Assembly (NCBI RefSeq): GCF_003841505.1
Contig: NZ_REGA01000008.1
Location: forward strand, 62,001-126,000
Length of the DNA: 64,000 nucleotides
Source of the DNA: Natrarchaeobius chitinivorans
GTDB lineage: Archaea > Halobacteriota > Halobacteria > Halobacteriales > Natrialbaceae
Direction: 5' to 3'
The position numbers and the translations under genes are program-made. Under the pieces are notes generated by a model, which saw nothing but the letters and a program-made list of their open reading frames with translations, made no database searches and was not told where the DNA came from. Positions 54,858 through 61,853 of this stretch are shown one piece after another (the stretch's first letter is position 1; each line of letters opens with the position of its first letter).

Positions 54858-54925
54858 CGATTTACCGGCGCAACCGCGACCCGGGCGGCGGTTGCGCCGG
54901 AAATGACTTACAGTAAACCGTATCA
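54840..54925. repeat. 86-bp palindromic element, copy C
   Basis: Starts TCATACGGATTGCTGTAAC and ends CAGTAAACCGTATCA, same orientation and exact length as copy A; the core arms are GGCGCAACCGC / GCGGTTGCGCC, a compensated base pair change relative to copies A and B. Confidence 0.85.
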
Positions 54926-55303
54926 GTGCTCGAGACGACGGTCATCGAACTCGAGAACGATCAGGATGCATCCAGCACTCGCTACGGCACTCCGGACCGC
55001 TCGGGGTGGCAGTGATCGAGGAAAGCGGGTGACTGGCCGTTGGCTGCCATCACATCCTCTCGCTTTTAGTGCTGTTCAGATCACACGGGAAGGGATGACG
55101 TAGGCGTCTTCTGACAGCATTGATTACACTGACTTCTCCAGCGAACATCCAGACACGTAGGGCAGTTTATTGAACGTTGAACGGTCTATCAGCATTGAAC
55201 GGCGTTCAGAATATCGTGCAAATATGGCGTATATCTTGTCCGGACGTGGATACCGTCAGGAACGCTGTCCTTGGGCTTGACAGCGATTAGAGGGGTTGTT
55301 CTG
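54926..55303. other. Gene-poor stretch
   Basis: 378 bp with no convincing gene on either strand. There is a small direct repeat of CATTGAACG/GTTGAACGG near 55170-55200. I see nothing else. Confidence 0.5.
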
Positions 55304-55456
55304 TTAGTGCGATTCGTGGATGTGGTCGCGCAGCGACTCTGTATCGTCGAACTCCTCGCTGCAGACTCCACAGGTGTGGTGGTGGAGCGGAAGGTGTTGG
55401 GTTAGTCCCGCTGCCGATTCGAACTCTTCGTCGCACGTTGAACATTTGACTGCCAT
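55304..55456 (-). CDS. Small protein with two C2H2 zinc fingers
   Basis: Translating the minus strand from 55456 gives 50 residues, MAVKCSTCDEEFESAAGLTQ continuing HLPLHHHTCGVCSEEFDDTE SLRDHIHESH. Two fingers are seen: C5-x2-C8...H21-x3/4-H, and C29-x2-C32...H45-x4-H50, with the conserved Phe and Leu spacing. Such small C2H2 proteins are common in haloarchaea; one has been linked to biofilm and adhesion control. The upstream DNA is AT-rich (GTTAACGTGG, ATAAAAAGGATTG), consistent with a promoter. Confidence 0.85.
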   Translation of the reverse strand: MAVKCSTCDEEFESAAGLTQHLPLHHHTCGVCSEEFDDTESLRDHIHESH

Positions 55457-55567
55457 TGCGTTGTTAACGTGGACGCGACACCATAAAAAGGATTGTTAAG
55501 ACAGCGCGAAAAATCCCGACATAACGTATTAACTTCGATACGTGGGTTCTCATCATACGGGCGTTAT

Positions 55568-55645
55568 AGTGCCCACTGCAAGTCATTGTACACCCGATCG
55601 CCAGACGAGTCGGCGATCAGTGTGTAAATCGTTGCAGTTGTTACT
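55568..55645. repeat. 78-bp palindromic element, second family, copy 1
   Basis: AGTGCCCACTGCAAGTCATT on the left is inverted by GTAAATCGTTGCAGTTGTTACT-type sequence on the right, with inner arms CCGATCGCC / GGCGATC. The right arm is identical to that of copy 2 at 57441-57518. The outer arms resemble those of the 86-bp family (ACTGyAAGTCATTG; CTGyAACGATTTAC). Confidence 0.75.
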
Positions 55646-55651
55646 GAAGAG

Positions 55652-55671
55652 AGGGCGCGAATGTTGCACGG
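55652..55671 (+). repeat. 20-bp direct repeat, left of hydrolase gene
   Basis: AGGGCGCGAATGTTGCACGG. A copy with two substitutions occurs at 56918-56937, bracketing the alpha/beta hydrolase gene. Confidence 0.55.
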
Positions 55672-55881
55672 ACTGAGGGGCAATAGACGCGGAAGGCTGA
55701 ACGCTCAGGACGGGAGAAGCAGGTAACGGAGGTGTGTTTGATTCCTCCATAGCCGACAATAATAGTCAAATTGTTCAATTATGATGAAACAGTTAATACA
55801 TTCGACCACGAATTCACCCCGGGCGTTCGTTAGACAGGAAATGTGTGGTCGGCGCTGTGAGTGTTGTAATGAATGCTCGCC

Positions 55882-55890
55882 AAAGGAGGG
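55882..55890 (+). promoter_or_regulatory. Strong Shine-Dalgarno site
   Basis: AAAGGAGGG ends 7 bp before the ATG at 55898. Most genes here are leaderless or lack such a site, so it both fixes the start and hints at a different origin for this gene. Confidence 0.75.
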
Positions 55891-55897
55891 AGGATCC

Positions 55898-56863
55898 ATG
55901 ACAGACACAACGCCGGAAAGCGACGAAGAGACAGAACCCCACCCGACCGACACTACCGGCAGTACCAAGATCGCCGGGGAGGCGAAAGAATTGCGCTTCC
56001 GGTCGGACGATGAAGAGTGCGCCGCCTCGCTGTATCGTCCCGACGGCCCCACCGAGGTCGACATACCCTGTGTCGTGATGGGCAATGGCTTCAGCCTGAC
56101 TCGCCGCGACGGGCTCCCCTACTTCGCCGAACGCTTCGCAGCCGCGGGAATCGCGACGCTGACGTTCGACTTCCGTCATCTCGGGGACAGCGATGGCGAG
56201 CCCCGTCAGTTGATCGACTACCAGCGCCAGCGCGCCGACCTCACCGCCGCCATAGACTTCGCACGATCGCTCGAGGGAATCGACGCCGACCGGATCGCGA
56301 CGTGGGGGTTCTCGTTCGGCGGTGGACACGCCGTCCACGTCGCCGCAAACGACGACCGGGTGGCAGCGGCTGTCTCGATGTTCCCGATTATCGACGGATT
56401 GGCGGCGGCACGAGAGTACGGGCTGCGCACCAACGCGCGGCTAATAGCCGCAGCAGCACGCGCCGCGATGGGCCGTCGGCCGCTGCGGATGCGCGTGACC
56501 GGGCCGCCCGGGTCGCCGGCCGTGTTGAACCAGCCGGAGGCGGAACCCGGCTTCGCCGCCGTGTGTGCGGAGGACTCCACTTGGCGTAACGAGTTCCTCG
56601 CGAAGCCGAGCCAGCCACTCGCGGAGATCCGCCCGGTGCACGACGTCCCAAACGTGGGTTGCCCGCTGTTGTTCTGTCTCGGCACCAAGGACACGATAGC
56701 GCCAGTCGGGCCGATCGAACGAGCTGCCGACCGAGCACCCCGCGGCGAGTTACGCCGTTACCCTGTCGGCCACTTCGACGGGTTCCTCGATGCGTTCGAG
56801 GAGGTGGTTGGCGACCAGATCGAGTTCCTCAACCGCCACCTCACAGTGTCGCCCTCGGCCTGA
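55898..56863 (+). CDS. Alpha/beta hydrolase
   Basis: A 321-residue hydrolase. The nucleophile elbow is TWGFSFGGGHA (GxSxG), the oxyanion region VVMGNGFSLTRRDGLPYFAERFAAAGIATLTFDFRHLGDSDGEPRQLIDYQRQ, the acid probably in FCLGTKDTIAP and the histidine in YPVGHFDGF. This resembles the dienelactone-hydrolase or X-Pro-peptidase-like group. Several in-frame starts exist upstream; the perfect SD fixes 55898. It stands alone between repeats and may be acquired DNA. Confidence 0.87.
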   Translation: MTDTTPESDEETEPHPTDTTGSTKIAGEAKELRFRSDDEECAASLYRPDGPTEVDIPCVVMGNGFSLTRRDGLPYFAERFAAAGIATLTFDFRHLGDSDGEPRQLIDYQRQRADLTAAIDFARSLEGIDADRIATWGFSFGGGHAVHVAANDDRVAAAVSMFPIIDGLAAAREYGLRTNARLIAAAARAAMGRRPLRMRVTGPPGSPAVLNQPEAEPGFAAVCAEDSTWRNEFLAKPSQPLAEIRPVHDVPNVGCPLLFCLGTKDTIAPVGPIERAADRAPRGELRRYPVGHFDGFLDAFEEVVGDQIEFLNRHLTVSPSA

Positions 56864-57286
56864 TCGATCGCCGACACAGTAACATCGCAGCACGAACGAT
56901 CGGTCTCTGCTGACTACAGGGCGCGAATGTCCCACGGCAACGTAGTGGCGCTTCAGGTATGAACTGATAGAGGTGACTTAGGACCGCTGTAGTGCAAAGA
57001 TCTAGCGATTTGCGGCTGAATCTCCACTACCCAAACAAAGTTCGGTGCTGCATATTGGATTCTACCGTCCGACGGACAACGGCTGTATTTTACCCCATCG
57101 AATAGATACGTCTCGTCGGCTCGTCGAGCACCTCATCGGGACCGTTCAGGATAGTTCGGATTCGCACTTAGTTAACAACTGAATTCAGAAATTTACTACG
57201 TGTTGCCAACTCCTATCTGTTATTACACAATCCTGTTCCGGATACTAACAGGGCTTATACTCTCCAAAACCCACGTTCCAGACGGA
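56864..57286. other. Gene-poor, AT-richer stretch
   Basis: 423 bp. It holds the second 20-bp direct repeat (56918-56937) and, toward its end, the TATA box (CTTATA, 57254-57259) of the small gene at 57287. No other gene or motif is recognised. Confidence 0.5.
56918..56937 (+). repeat. 20-bp direct repeat, right of hydrolase gene
   Basis: AGGGCGCGAATGTCCCACGG; same orientation as the copy at 55652-55671, 1.27 kb apart. Confidence 0.55.
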
Positions 57287-57421
57287 ATGTGTCACTGCTT
57301 CGAATCCGTCGACGACCTCTCGGAAAGCGAGCGAAAAGAAATCGTCACTGAACACAGCACGGACGAACTCCGTGCCGAGTATTCGAGTGAAGAACTCGAA
57401 AAGCTCGGTATCGCAGCTTGA
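57287..57421 (+). CDS. Small acidic protein (44 aa)
   Basis: MCHCFESVDDLSESERKEIV and THSTDELRAEYSSEELEKLG-like helical remainder; an N-terminal CHC motif followed by charged helices. A CTTATA box ~28 bp upstream supports a leaderless start at 57287 rather than at the hydrophobic in-frame extension upstream. Not recognised, but composition is typical haloarchaeal protein. Confidence 0.65.
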   Translation: MCHCFESVDDLSESERKEIVTEHSTDELRAEYSSEELEKLGIAA

Positions 57422-57440
57422 GCTAGCCACGACTAAACAC

Positions 57441-57518
57441 AGTAGCCACTGCACGTCAGCCCACACCCGATCGCCAGCCGAGTCGGCGATGGGTGTGTAA
57501 ATCGTTGCAGTTGTTACT
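57441..57518. repeat. 78-bp palindromic element, second family, copy 2
   Basis: AGTAGCCACTGCACGTCAGC at the left, inner arms ACACCCGATCGCC / GGCGATGGGTGTGT, right end identical to copy 1 (GTAAATCGTTGCAGTTGTTA then CT). It ends exactly where the next element begins. Confidence 0.75.
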
Positions 57519-57602
57519 ACAGTAGTTGCTGAAGTAGCCAAGCGACGATTGTTGTCTCGGTCGTTATCTCGATACGGTCGAGACAACCGAGGCAACTACT
57601 GT
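57519..57602. repeat. 84-bp element with perfect 11-bp terminal inverted repeats
   Basis: ACAGTAGTTGC at 57519-57529 is the exact inverse of GCAACTACTGT at 57592-57602. Inner arms TTGTCTCG / CGAGACAA also pair. It directly abuts the 78-bp element, forming a 162-bp double-hairpin block. Confidence 0.75.
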
Positions 57603-57728
57603 AACGCCGTAGGTTTTCTCCAGTGTCTCGTATAACCAGAGAGATCGTCCGAACACTCCTCACACTCGAGCCGACAGTTTATATCCGATGGCGAGGCACG
57701 ACTCCGTCAACGCTATGGCCGACCGACG

Positions 57729-60173
57729 ATGAGTACGGGGAGAGTCATGGACTGGCGCTCGATCTTCGGTCACGCCCGACCCTACGACCAGCAGGTCGAT
57801 GGTATCGAGACCGTCCTCGAGACGGCTCGAGACGGCGGCTACACGGTCGTCGAGGGTGCCTGTGGGACCGGAAAGACGATGATCGCGCTCACCGCCGGCA
57901 TCGATCTCGTGCGCGATCCCGAGACGGACTACGAGCGCGTCTTCGTCCTCACGAGCGTCAAACAGCAACTGCGCCAGTTCGAGGCCGACCTCGAGACGAT
58001 AAACGAGAACCTGCCAGGCGGCTGGGATCCGGTGTCCGGACTCACGCTCGTCGGCAAGGCGGACGTCTGTCCGTACAACCGCGAGGGTGCGGGCGGGATC
58101 GACGACGGAAACGTCTACGACCGGTGTGAGACGCTTCGGGACCGGACGCGGGACCTCTCCGGTGAGGGCGGGGAGACGACCGCGGCCAGCCTGGCCGCGG
58201 GGGCCCGCAGCCAGCAGATCGGACTGGCCGACAGCGGGGATCGTGGCGGCGGCGCGAACTTCCTCGAGACCGCGGGCGAACCGACGCCGTACCCGCCCGA
58301 TCTGCCGACGTACAGCGACGGCGGAGCCGCCGGGGTCGAAACCGAGTACTGTCCGTTCTACGCGCAGTACCTCGAGGATCTCCCGGAGGAGGGGAGCGAG
58401 GGCGACGCGGCCGAGGCTGTCCCGTTCGATTTTACCGGTGCCGGAATGGTCACGCCGGAGGACCTCGTCGCCCGCTCGATACGTCACGGTACCTGTCCAC
58501 ACTCGGTGATGGGTGCCCTCCTCGGACACGCCGAGGTCGTCGTCGGCAACTACTACCACGCCTTCGACCCCCGAACCGTCGGCTCCTTTACCGGCGCGTT
58601 GCTCGACGAGTCGACGTTCGTCGTCTGCGACGAAGCGCACATGCTCGAGCCCCGCGTTCGCGATCTGGTCAGCGACGGGATCGCCGACGCGACGCTTCGG
58701 GACGCCGAAACCGAACTCTCGCGGGTGATCCAGCCGGTGAAGTTCGAACGCGAGGGTCGCCAGGCCGAGGGCGGGTCGAAGACCGCCGACGCCGACCTCG
58801 TGCGAGCCGAACTGAACGATACCGACGTCTCCTACGAGGACCTCAACCGTACACTCGAGTTCCTCCGGGATATCCGGGGCGAACTCGATCGACGGGTGAC
58901 CGCCCACCTCGACCGAAACCACGGGGCGTGGAAGTCGGATCTCACCGACCTCTCGGACGACGAAATCCCTCTTCGCGATCCGGCCCAACCCGCCGAGGAC
59001 GACCTCACGGCGTGGGCGCGCGAGGCGGGCTACGGCGACGCGGACTGGGTTCGAGCCGAGGCCGTCGGAGCCGTCGCCGCCCGGATCCTGAACGAAGCCG
59101 AAGACGAAGAGCGGACGCGGGCCGCGCCGTCGGTCGGCCGCGTCCTCGGCGAGTGGTACCGGTGTGGACACACCGACTACTTTCGCGAGATCGAACTCGA
59201 GCGGACGTGGAACGAGACCGAACCGGCCGACTCGTGGCGACGCGCCTACACCGCTCGCCTCGCCCTTCACAACTGCGTCCCGAGCGACGCCATCGGGTCA
59301 CGACTCGCTGCTTTCGGCGGCGGAATCCTGATGAGTGCGACCCTCGAGCCGATGGACGCGTTTACCGAGGTGACGGGACTGGAGTATCTCGACCGCGAGG
59401 AAGATCGGCCGGTGGTTACGCGCCGCTACGGGCTGCACTTCCCAGAGGAGAACCGGGAGAGCTTCGCGGTCGCCGCGCCGAAGTTCACCTACGAAAACCG
59501 GGGGCCGCCGGGAGGCGGAGCCTCGAGCCCGGGAGACGGGAGTTCGACACGGGGTGACGAGAACTCCACGCGAGCTCACTACGTCGACGCCGTCTCCCGG
59601 GTCGGTCGCCTTCCCGGGAACGTCCTCGTCGGAATGCCGAGTTACGCGGAAGCGGAGTGGATCGCCGGGGCCCTCGAGGATTGCCTCGAGAAACCCGTCT
59701 TGCTCGACGCCTCGAGCGGCGACGAGGCCACGGAGGCGCTCAAATCCCAGTTCTTCGACGGTGAGGGGAAGGTCCTCGTCACGAGCCTCCGCGGGACGCT
59801 CACCGAGGGGGTCGATTACAGCGGCGACAGACTCTCGGCAGCGGTCGTCTGTGGCGTTCCGATCGTCAACACCGCGAGCCCCCGAACGAAGGCCGTCCGT
59901 CGAGCGTACGACGACGAGTTCGAGGACGGGTTCACCTACGCGCTGTTGATCCCTGCGGTCAGAAAGGCGCGCCAGGCGGTCGGCCGGGTCATCCGCTCTC
60001 CCGAGGACGTCGGCGTCCGCGTCCTGCTGGACGAACGCTACGCTCGTGAGAGCTGGGACTCGGTCCGACCGTACCTGCCCGACGACGGCGAGTTCCAGCC
60101 CGTGAGTCCGGACATGCTCGAACTGGGCCTCGATCGGTTCCGATCGAAACTCGAGCCGGAATACTCGCCGTAG
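57729..60173 (+). CDS. XPD/Rad3-like ATP-dependent DNA helicase with Fe-S cluster domain
   Basis: Superfamily 2 5'-3' helicase, 814 residues. Walker A GACGTGKT (43-50), DEAH box CDEAHMLEPR (301-304), motif VI QAVGRVIRS (749-757). Four cysteines at about 114, 133, 208 and 256 (VCPYN, DRCETL, EYCPF, GTCPH) match the Fe-S ligands of XPD-family enzymes; the ~75 residues between the second and third form a Gly/Asp-rich insertion. ILMSATLEPMD and VLVTSLRGTLTEGVDY are further helicase motifs. Role: repair or structure resolution. An in-frame ATG at 57747 (MDWRSIFGHARPYD) is an equally good start. Confidence 0.93.
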   Translation: MSTGRVMDWRSIFGHARPYDQQVDGIETVLETARDGGYTVVEGACGTGKTMIALTAGIDLVRDPETDYERVFVLTSVKQQLRQFEADLETINENLPGGWDPVSGLTLVGKADVCPYNREGAGGIDDGNVYDRCETLRDRTRDLSGEGGETTAASLAAGARSQQIGLADSGDRGGGANFLETAGEPTPYPPDLPTYSDGGAAGVETEYCPFYAQYLEDLPEEGSEGDAAEAVPFDFTGAGMVTPEDLVARSIRHGTCPHSVMGALLGHAEVVVGNYYHAFDPRTVGSFTGALLDESTFVVCDEAHMLEPRVRDLVSDGIADATLRDAETELSRVIQPVKFEREGRQAEGGSKTADADLVRAELNDTDVSYEDLNRTLEFLRDIRGELDRRVTAHLDRNHGAWKSDLTDLSDDEIPLRDPAQPAEDDLTAWAREAGYGDADWVRAEAVGAVAARILNEAEDEERTRAAPSVGRVLGEWYRCGHTDYFREIELERTWNETEPADSWRRAYTARLALHNCVPSDAIGSRLAAFGGGILMSATLEPMDAFTEVTGLEYLDREEDRPVVTRRYGLHFPEENRESFAVAAPKFTYENRGPPGGGASSPGDGSSTRGDENSTRAHYVDAVSRVGRLPGNVLVGMPSYAEAEWIAGALEDCLEKPVLLDASSGDEATEALKSQFFDGEGKVLVTSLRGTLTEGVDYSGDRLSAAVVCGVPIVNTASPRTKAVRRAYDDEFEDGFTYALLIPAVRKARQAVGRVIRSPEDVGVRVLLDERYARESWDSVRPYLPDDGEFQPVSPDMLELGLDRFRSKLEPEYSP

Positions 60174-60175
60174 CT

Positions 60176-60381
60176 CCCTTCGGAACGGGTGGATTCGGAC
60201 GGTCCACGACGTCGTTTTCCTCACCCGACGAACCGACGTCGTTTTCCTCACCCGACGAACCGACGTCGTTTTCCTCACCCGACGAACCGACGTCGTTTTC
60301 CTCACCCGGCGAACCGACGTCGTTTTCCTCACCCGACGAACCGACGTCGTCTTCCCCGTCCCGGCGAACCGCCGTCGTCAC
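60176..60381 (-). CDS. Possible repeat peptide (GSSGEENDV)n coupled to upstream gene
   Basis: From a GTG at 60379-60381, which overlaps the TGA of the preceding gene (GTGA), the minus strand encodes MTTAVRRDGEDDVG followed by five acidic nonapeptide repeats. The frame then runs on antisense to the end of the helicase gene, to 59989, where the sequence becomes Arg/Pro-rich and unlike protein. I mark only the repeat part. Overlap geometry and acidity favour coding; the antisense tail argues against it. Confidence 0.3.
60207..60368. repeat. 27-bp minisatellite, six units
   Basis: Six head-to-tail units of CGACGTCGTTTTCCTCACCC + GACGAAC (60207, 60234, 60261, 60288, 60315, 60342). The first five are identical except one base; the sixth has diverged. 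The length is a multiple of three and the minus strand can encode repeats of the nonapeptide GSSGEENDV. Confidence 0.9.
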
Positions 60382-60689
60382 TCCGTGACCGCCACCGTCT
60401 CCGTTCGCGTCGTCGCCGTCTCGACGTACAACGAGTACAGCAGGATCCCGAATCCGCCCGCGACGAACGAACTCTGGATCGCGACGCCGAGTGCCACGTT
60501 CCCCTCGAGGAGGTGTACGACGCCGCCGACGACGGAGCCGACGACGATGAACACGAATCCGGCAGCGACCGCCTTGAGGGATCGCGATCCGGTTCTCCGA
60601 TACGCCCTGTAGGAAAACGTCGCTACGGCACCGCCCGTCAGCAGCGTTGCGGTGTTGGCGACCGCGATGATTAGCGTATACTCGTCCAT
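60378..60689 (-). CDS. Small membrane protein (DUF7521-like, tentative)
   Basis: A 103-residue protein with three hydrophobic helices: YTLIIAVANTATLLTGGAVA, AVAAGFVFIVVGSVVGGVVHLL and VAIQSSFVAGGFGILLYSLYV, and RAYRRTGSRSLK between the first two. The layout fits the small haloarchaeal DUF7521 proteins often encoded beside transcription regulators, but none is adjacent. ATG 60689 is chosen because the upstream extension is Arg-rich. Confidence 0.75.
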   Translation of the reverse strand: MDEYTLIIAVANTATLLTGGAVATFSYRAYRRTGSRSLKAVAAGFVFIVVGSVVGGVVHLLEGNVALGVAIQSSFVAGGFGILLYSLYVETATTRTETVAVTE

Positions 60690-60963
60690 GGGTCTCACCG
60701 GATCGGTCGCGATCCGATCTCGAGCGGCCGGAACTCGATTGGATCGATCGACTCGATACCGGTCGATTCGCGGTCCGGATCCTTCAGTAACGACCGTCCT
60801 TCTCACTCGAGGGGAACCACGATGAATATGTTCGGCAAACGTCGTCCGGGAGAGAAAATCGTTCGTCAGATCCGGTGTCGACAGTTCCAGTACGACCGGC
60901 TGGTAGTTCCAGAACGTCCAGATTGTCCCGATATCACGCCGCAGACCGGAACGGGAGACCGCA

Positions 60964-61449
60964 TCAGTCCTGTTCGTACGTTCGCCCCGTCTCTACGGCG
61001 ACGCCGTGATGTCGTCTGTCGTCGATCGGCTCGATCGAAAACCCGAGGGACTCGTAGAACGGCCGGACCCGATCGTCGAACCGGACCGTTAGCCGCCCTT
61101 CGCGCTCGAGCGCTCGCTCGACCAGCGCGCGACCGATTCCGCGATTCCGGTGGCGACGGCGAACGCCGACAGCGGAAACGTGTGCGCCCGTCTCCTCGAC
61201 GACTGGCTCGAGGACGAGCGCTCCGAGGATCCGCTCGGACCCGCCGGCGGAATTCGGCCCACCAGTCGGCTGCGAGCCCGAACTCGAGCGCTCGCTCGTG
61301 GTGGATCGTCCCCGACGGTCCCCCGCCACGAGGACGTCGTCGGCTGCGATTCGACCCTCGATGTCCCCCGGCTCGAGCATCGCAGCGTCGAGGATGCGTC
61401 TCACCTCGAGGGCGTCGTCGTCAGTCGCGGTTCGAACGTAGGGTGACAT
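60964..61449 (-). CDS. GNAT family N-acetyltransferase
   Basis: A 161-residue acetyltransferase. VSAVGVRRRHRNRGIGRALVERAL is the acetyl-CoA loop (R-x-x-G-x-G/A), and VRFDDRVRPFYESLGFSIEP is the C-terminal motif B. The N-terminus YVRTATDDDALEVRRILDAAMLEPGDIEGRI is followed by a ~30-residue Ser/Gly insertion. Substrate unknown. Confidence 0.87.
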   Translation of the reverse strand: MSPYVRTATDDDALEVRRILDAAMLEPGDIEGRIAADDVLVAGDRRGRSTTSERSSSGSQPTGGPNSAGGSERILGALVLEPVVEETGAHVSAVGVRRRHRNRGIGRALVERALEREGRLTVRFDDRVRPFYESLGFSIEPIDDRRHHGVAVETGRTYEQD

Positions 61450-61572
61450 CGCAGCGTAAACGGGGTAGGACGCGGATCGGCAAAACGGCGGAGCTTTCGA
61501 CGCCCGATTTCGTGGGTGTCGGTTCCCCGGTTTCGTGGGTATCGTCCCCGCTTTCGTCGCGATCGAACTGGC

Positions 61573-61785
61573 CTACCCGCCTTTGATGAGTCTGAGGACG
61601 GTGACGTGATCGCTTTCGACCGGTTGATCTTCTGGAACCGGGCGGCCGTCGACGAGAACGCTCACCTCGTGGGGGCTGAGGCCGACCTCGGCGAGGAGAC
61701 TCGCGTACGTTGGCGGAGACCCGTCCGTCCGCTCGAGTTCGAGTTCGTGGGTGTCTTCGCCCTTGACGTCGACGGTGACCCGCAT
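61573..61785 (-). CDS. samp2: Ubiquitin-like small archaeal modifier protein SAMP2
   Basis: A 70-residue beta-grasp protein ending in the diglycine LRLIKGG, required for activation by the E1-like UbaA. VGLSPHEVSVLVDGRPVPEDQPVESDHVTVLRLIKGG matches SAMP2 of Haloferax very closely from memory. SAMP2 is conjugated to lysines of target proteins and also supplies sulfur for tRNA thiolation. Single gene. Confidence 0.93.
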   Translation of the reverse strand: MRVTVDVKGEDTHELELERTDGSPPTYASLLAEVGLSPHEVSVLVDGRPVPEDQPVESDHVTVLRLIKGG

Positions 61786-61853
61786 ACCAGCAGTTACGAG
61801 AGGACGAACTTGAGCGCGTCGCTCGCGGCGTGCTCGGGATACTTCCCAACCGA

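Larger units (their letters stand above)
55457..55897. other. Repeat-bearing intergenic region
   Basis: 441 bp holding a 78-bp palindromic element (55568-55645), one copy of a 20-bp direct repeat (55652-55671), AT-rich promoter-like DNA (near 55755-55800) and a strong ribosome-binding site. No gene seen. Confidence 0.55.
57422..57728. other. Intergenic region filled by two palindromic elements
   Basis: 307 bp before the helicase gene, of which 162 bp are two abutting inverted-repeat elements (57441-57518 and 57519-57602). The promoter of the helicase is presumably in the remaining ~125 bp (AGTTTATATCCG near 57675-57686). Confidence 0.6.

Noticed and set aside
59298-60332. Minus-strand frame starting with repeated RKTTSVRRV, through the minisatellite
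   Set aside because: It is mostly antisense to the helicase and the repeat peptide is strongly basic, unlike halophile proteins.
60822-60963. Plus-strand start MNMFGKRRPGEK before the GNAT gene
   Set aside because: The frame continues Arg-rich antisense to the acetyltransferase and shows no promoter.
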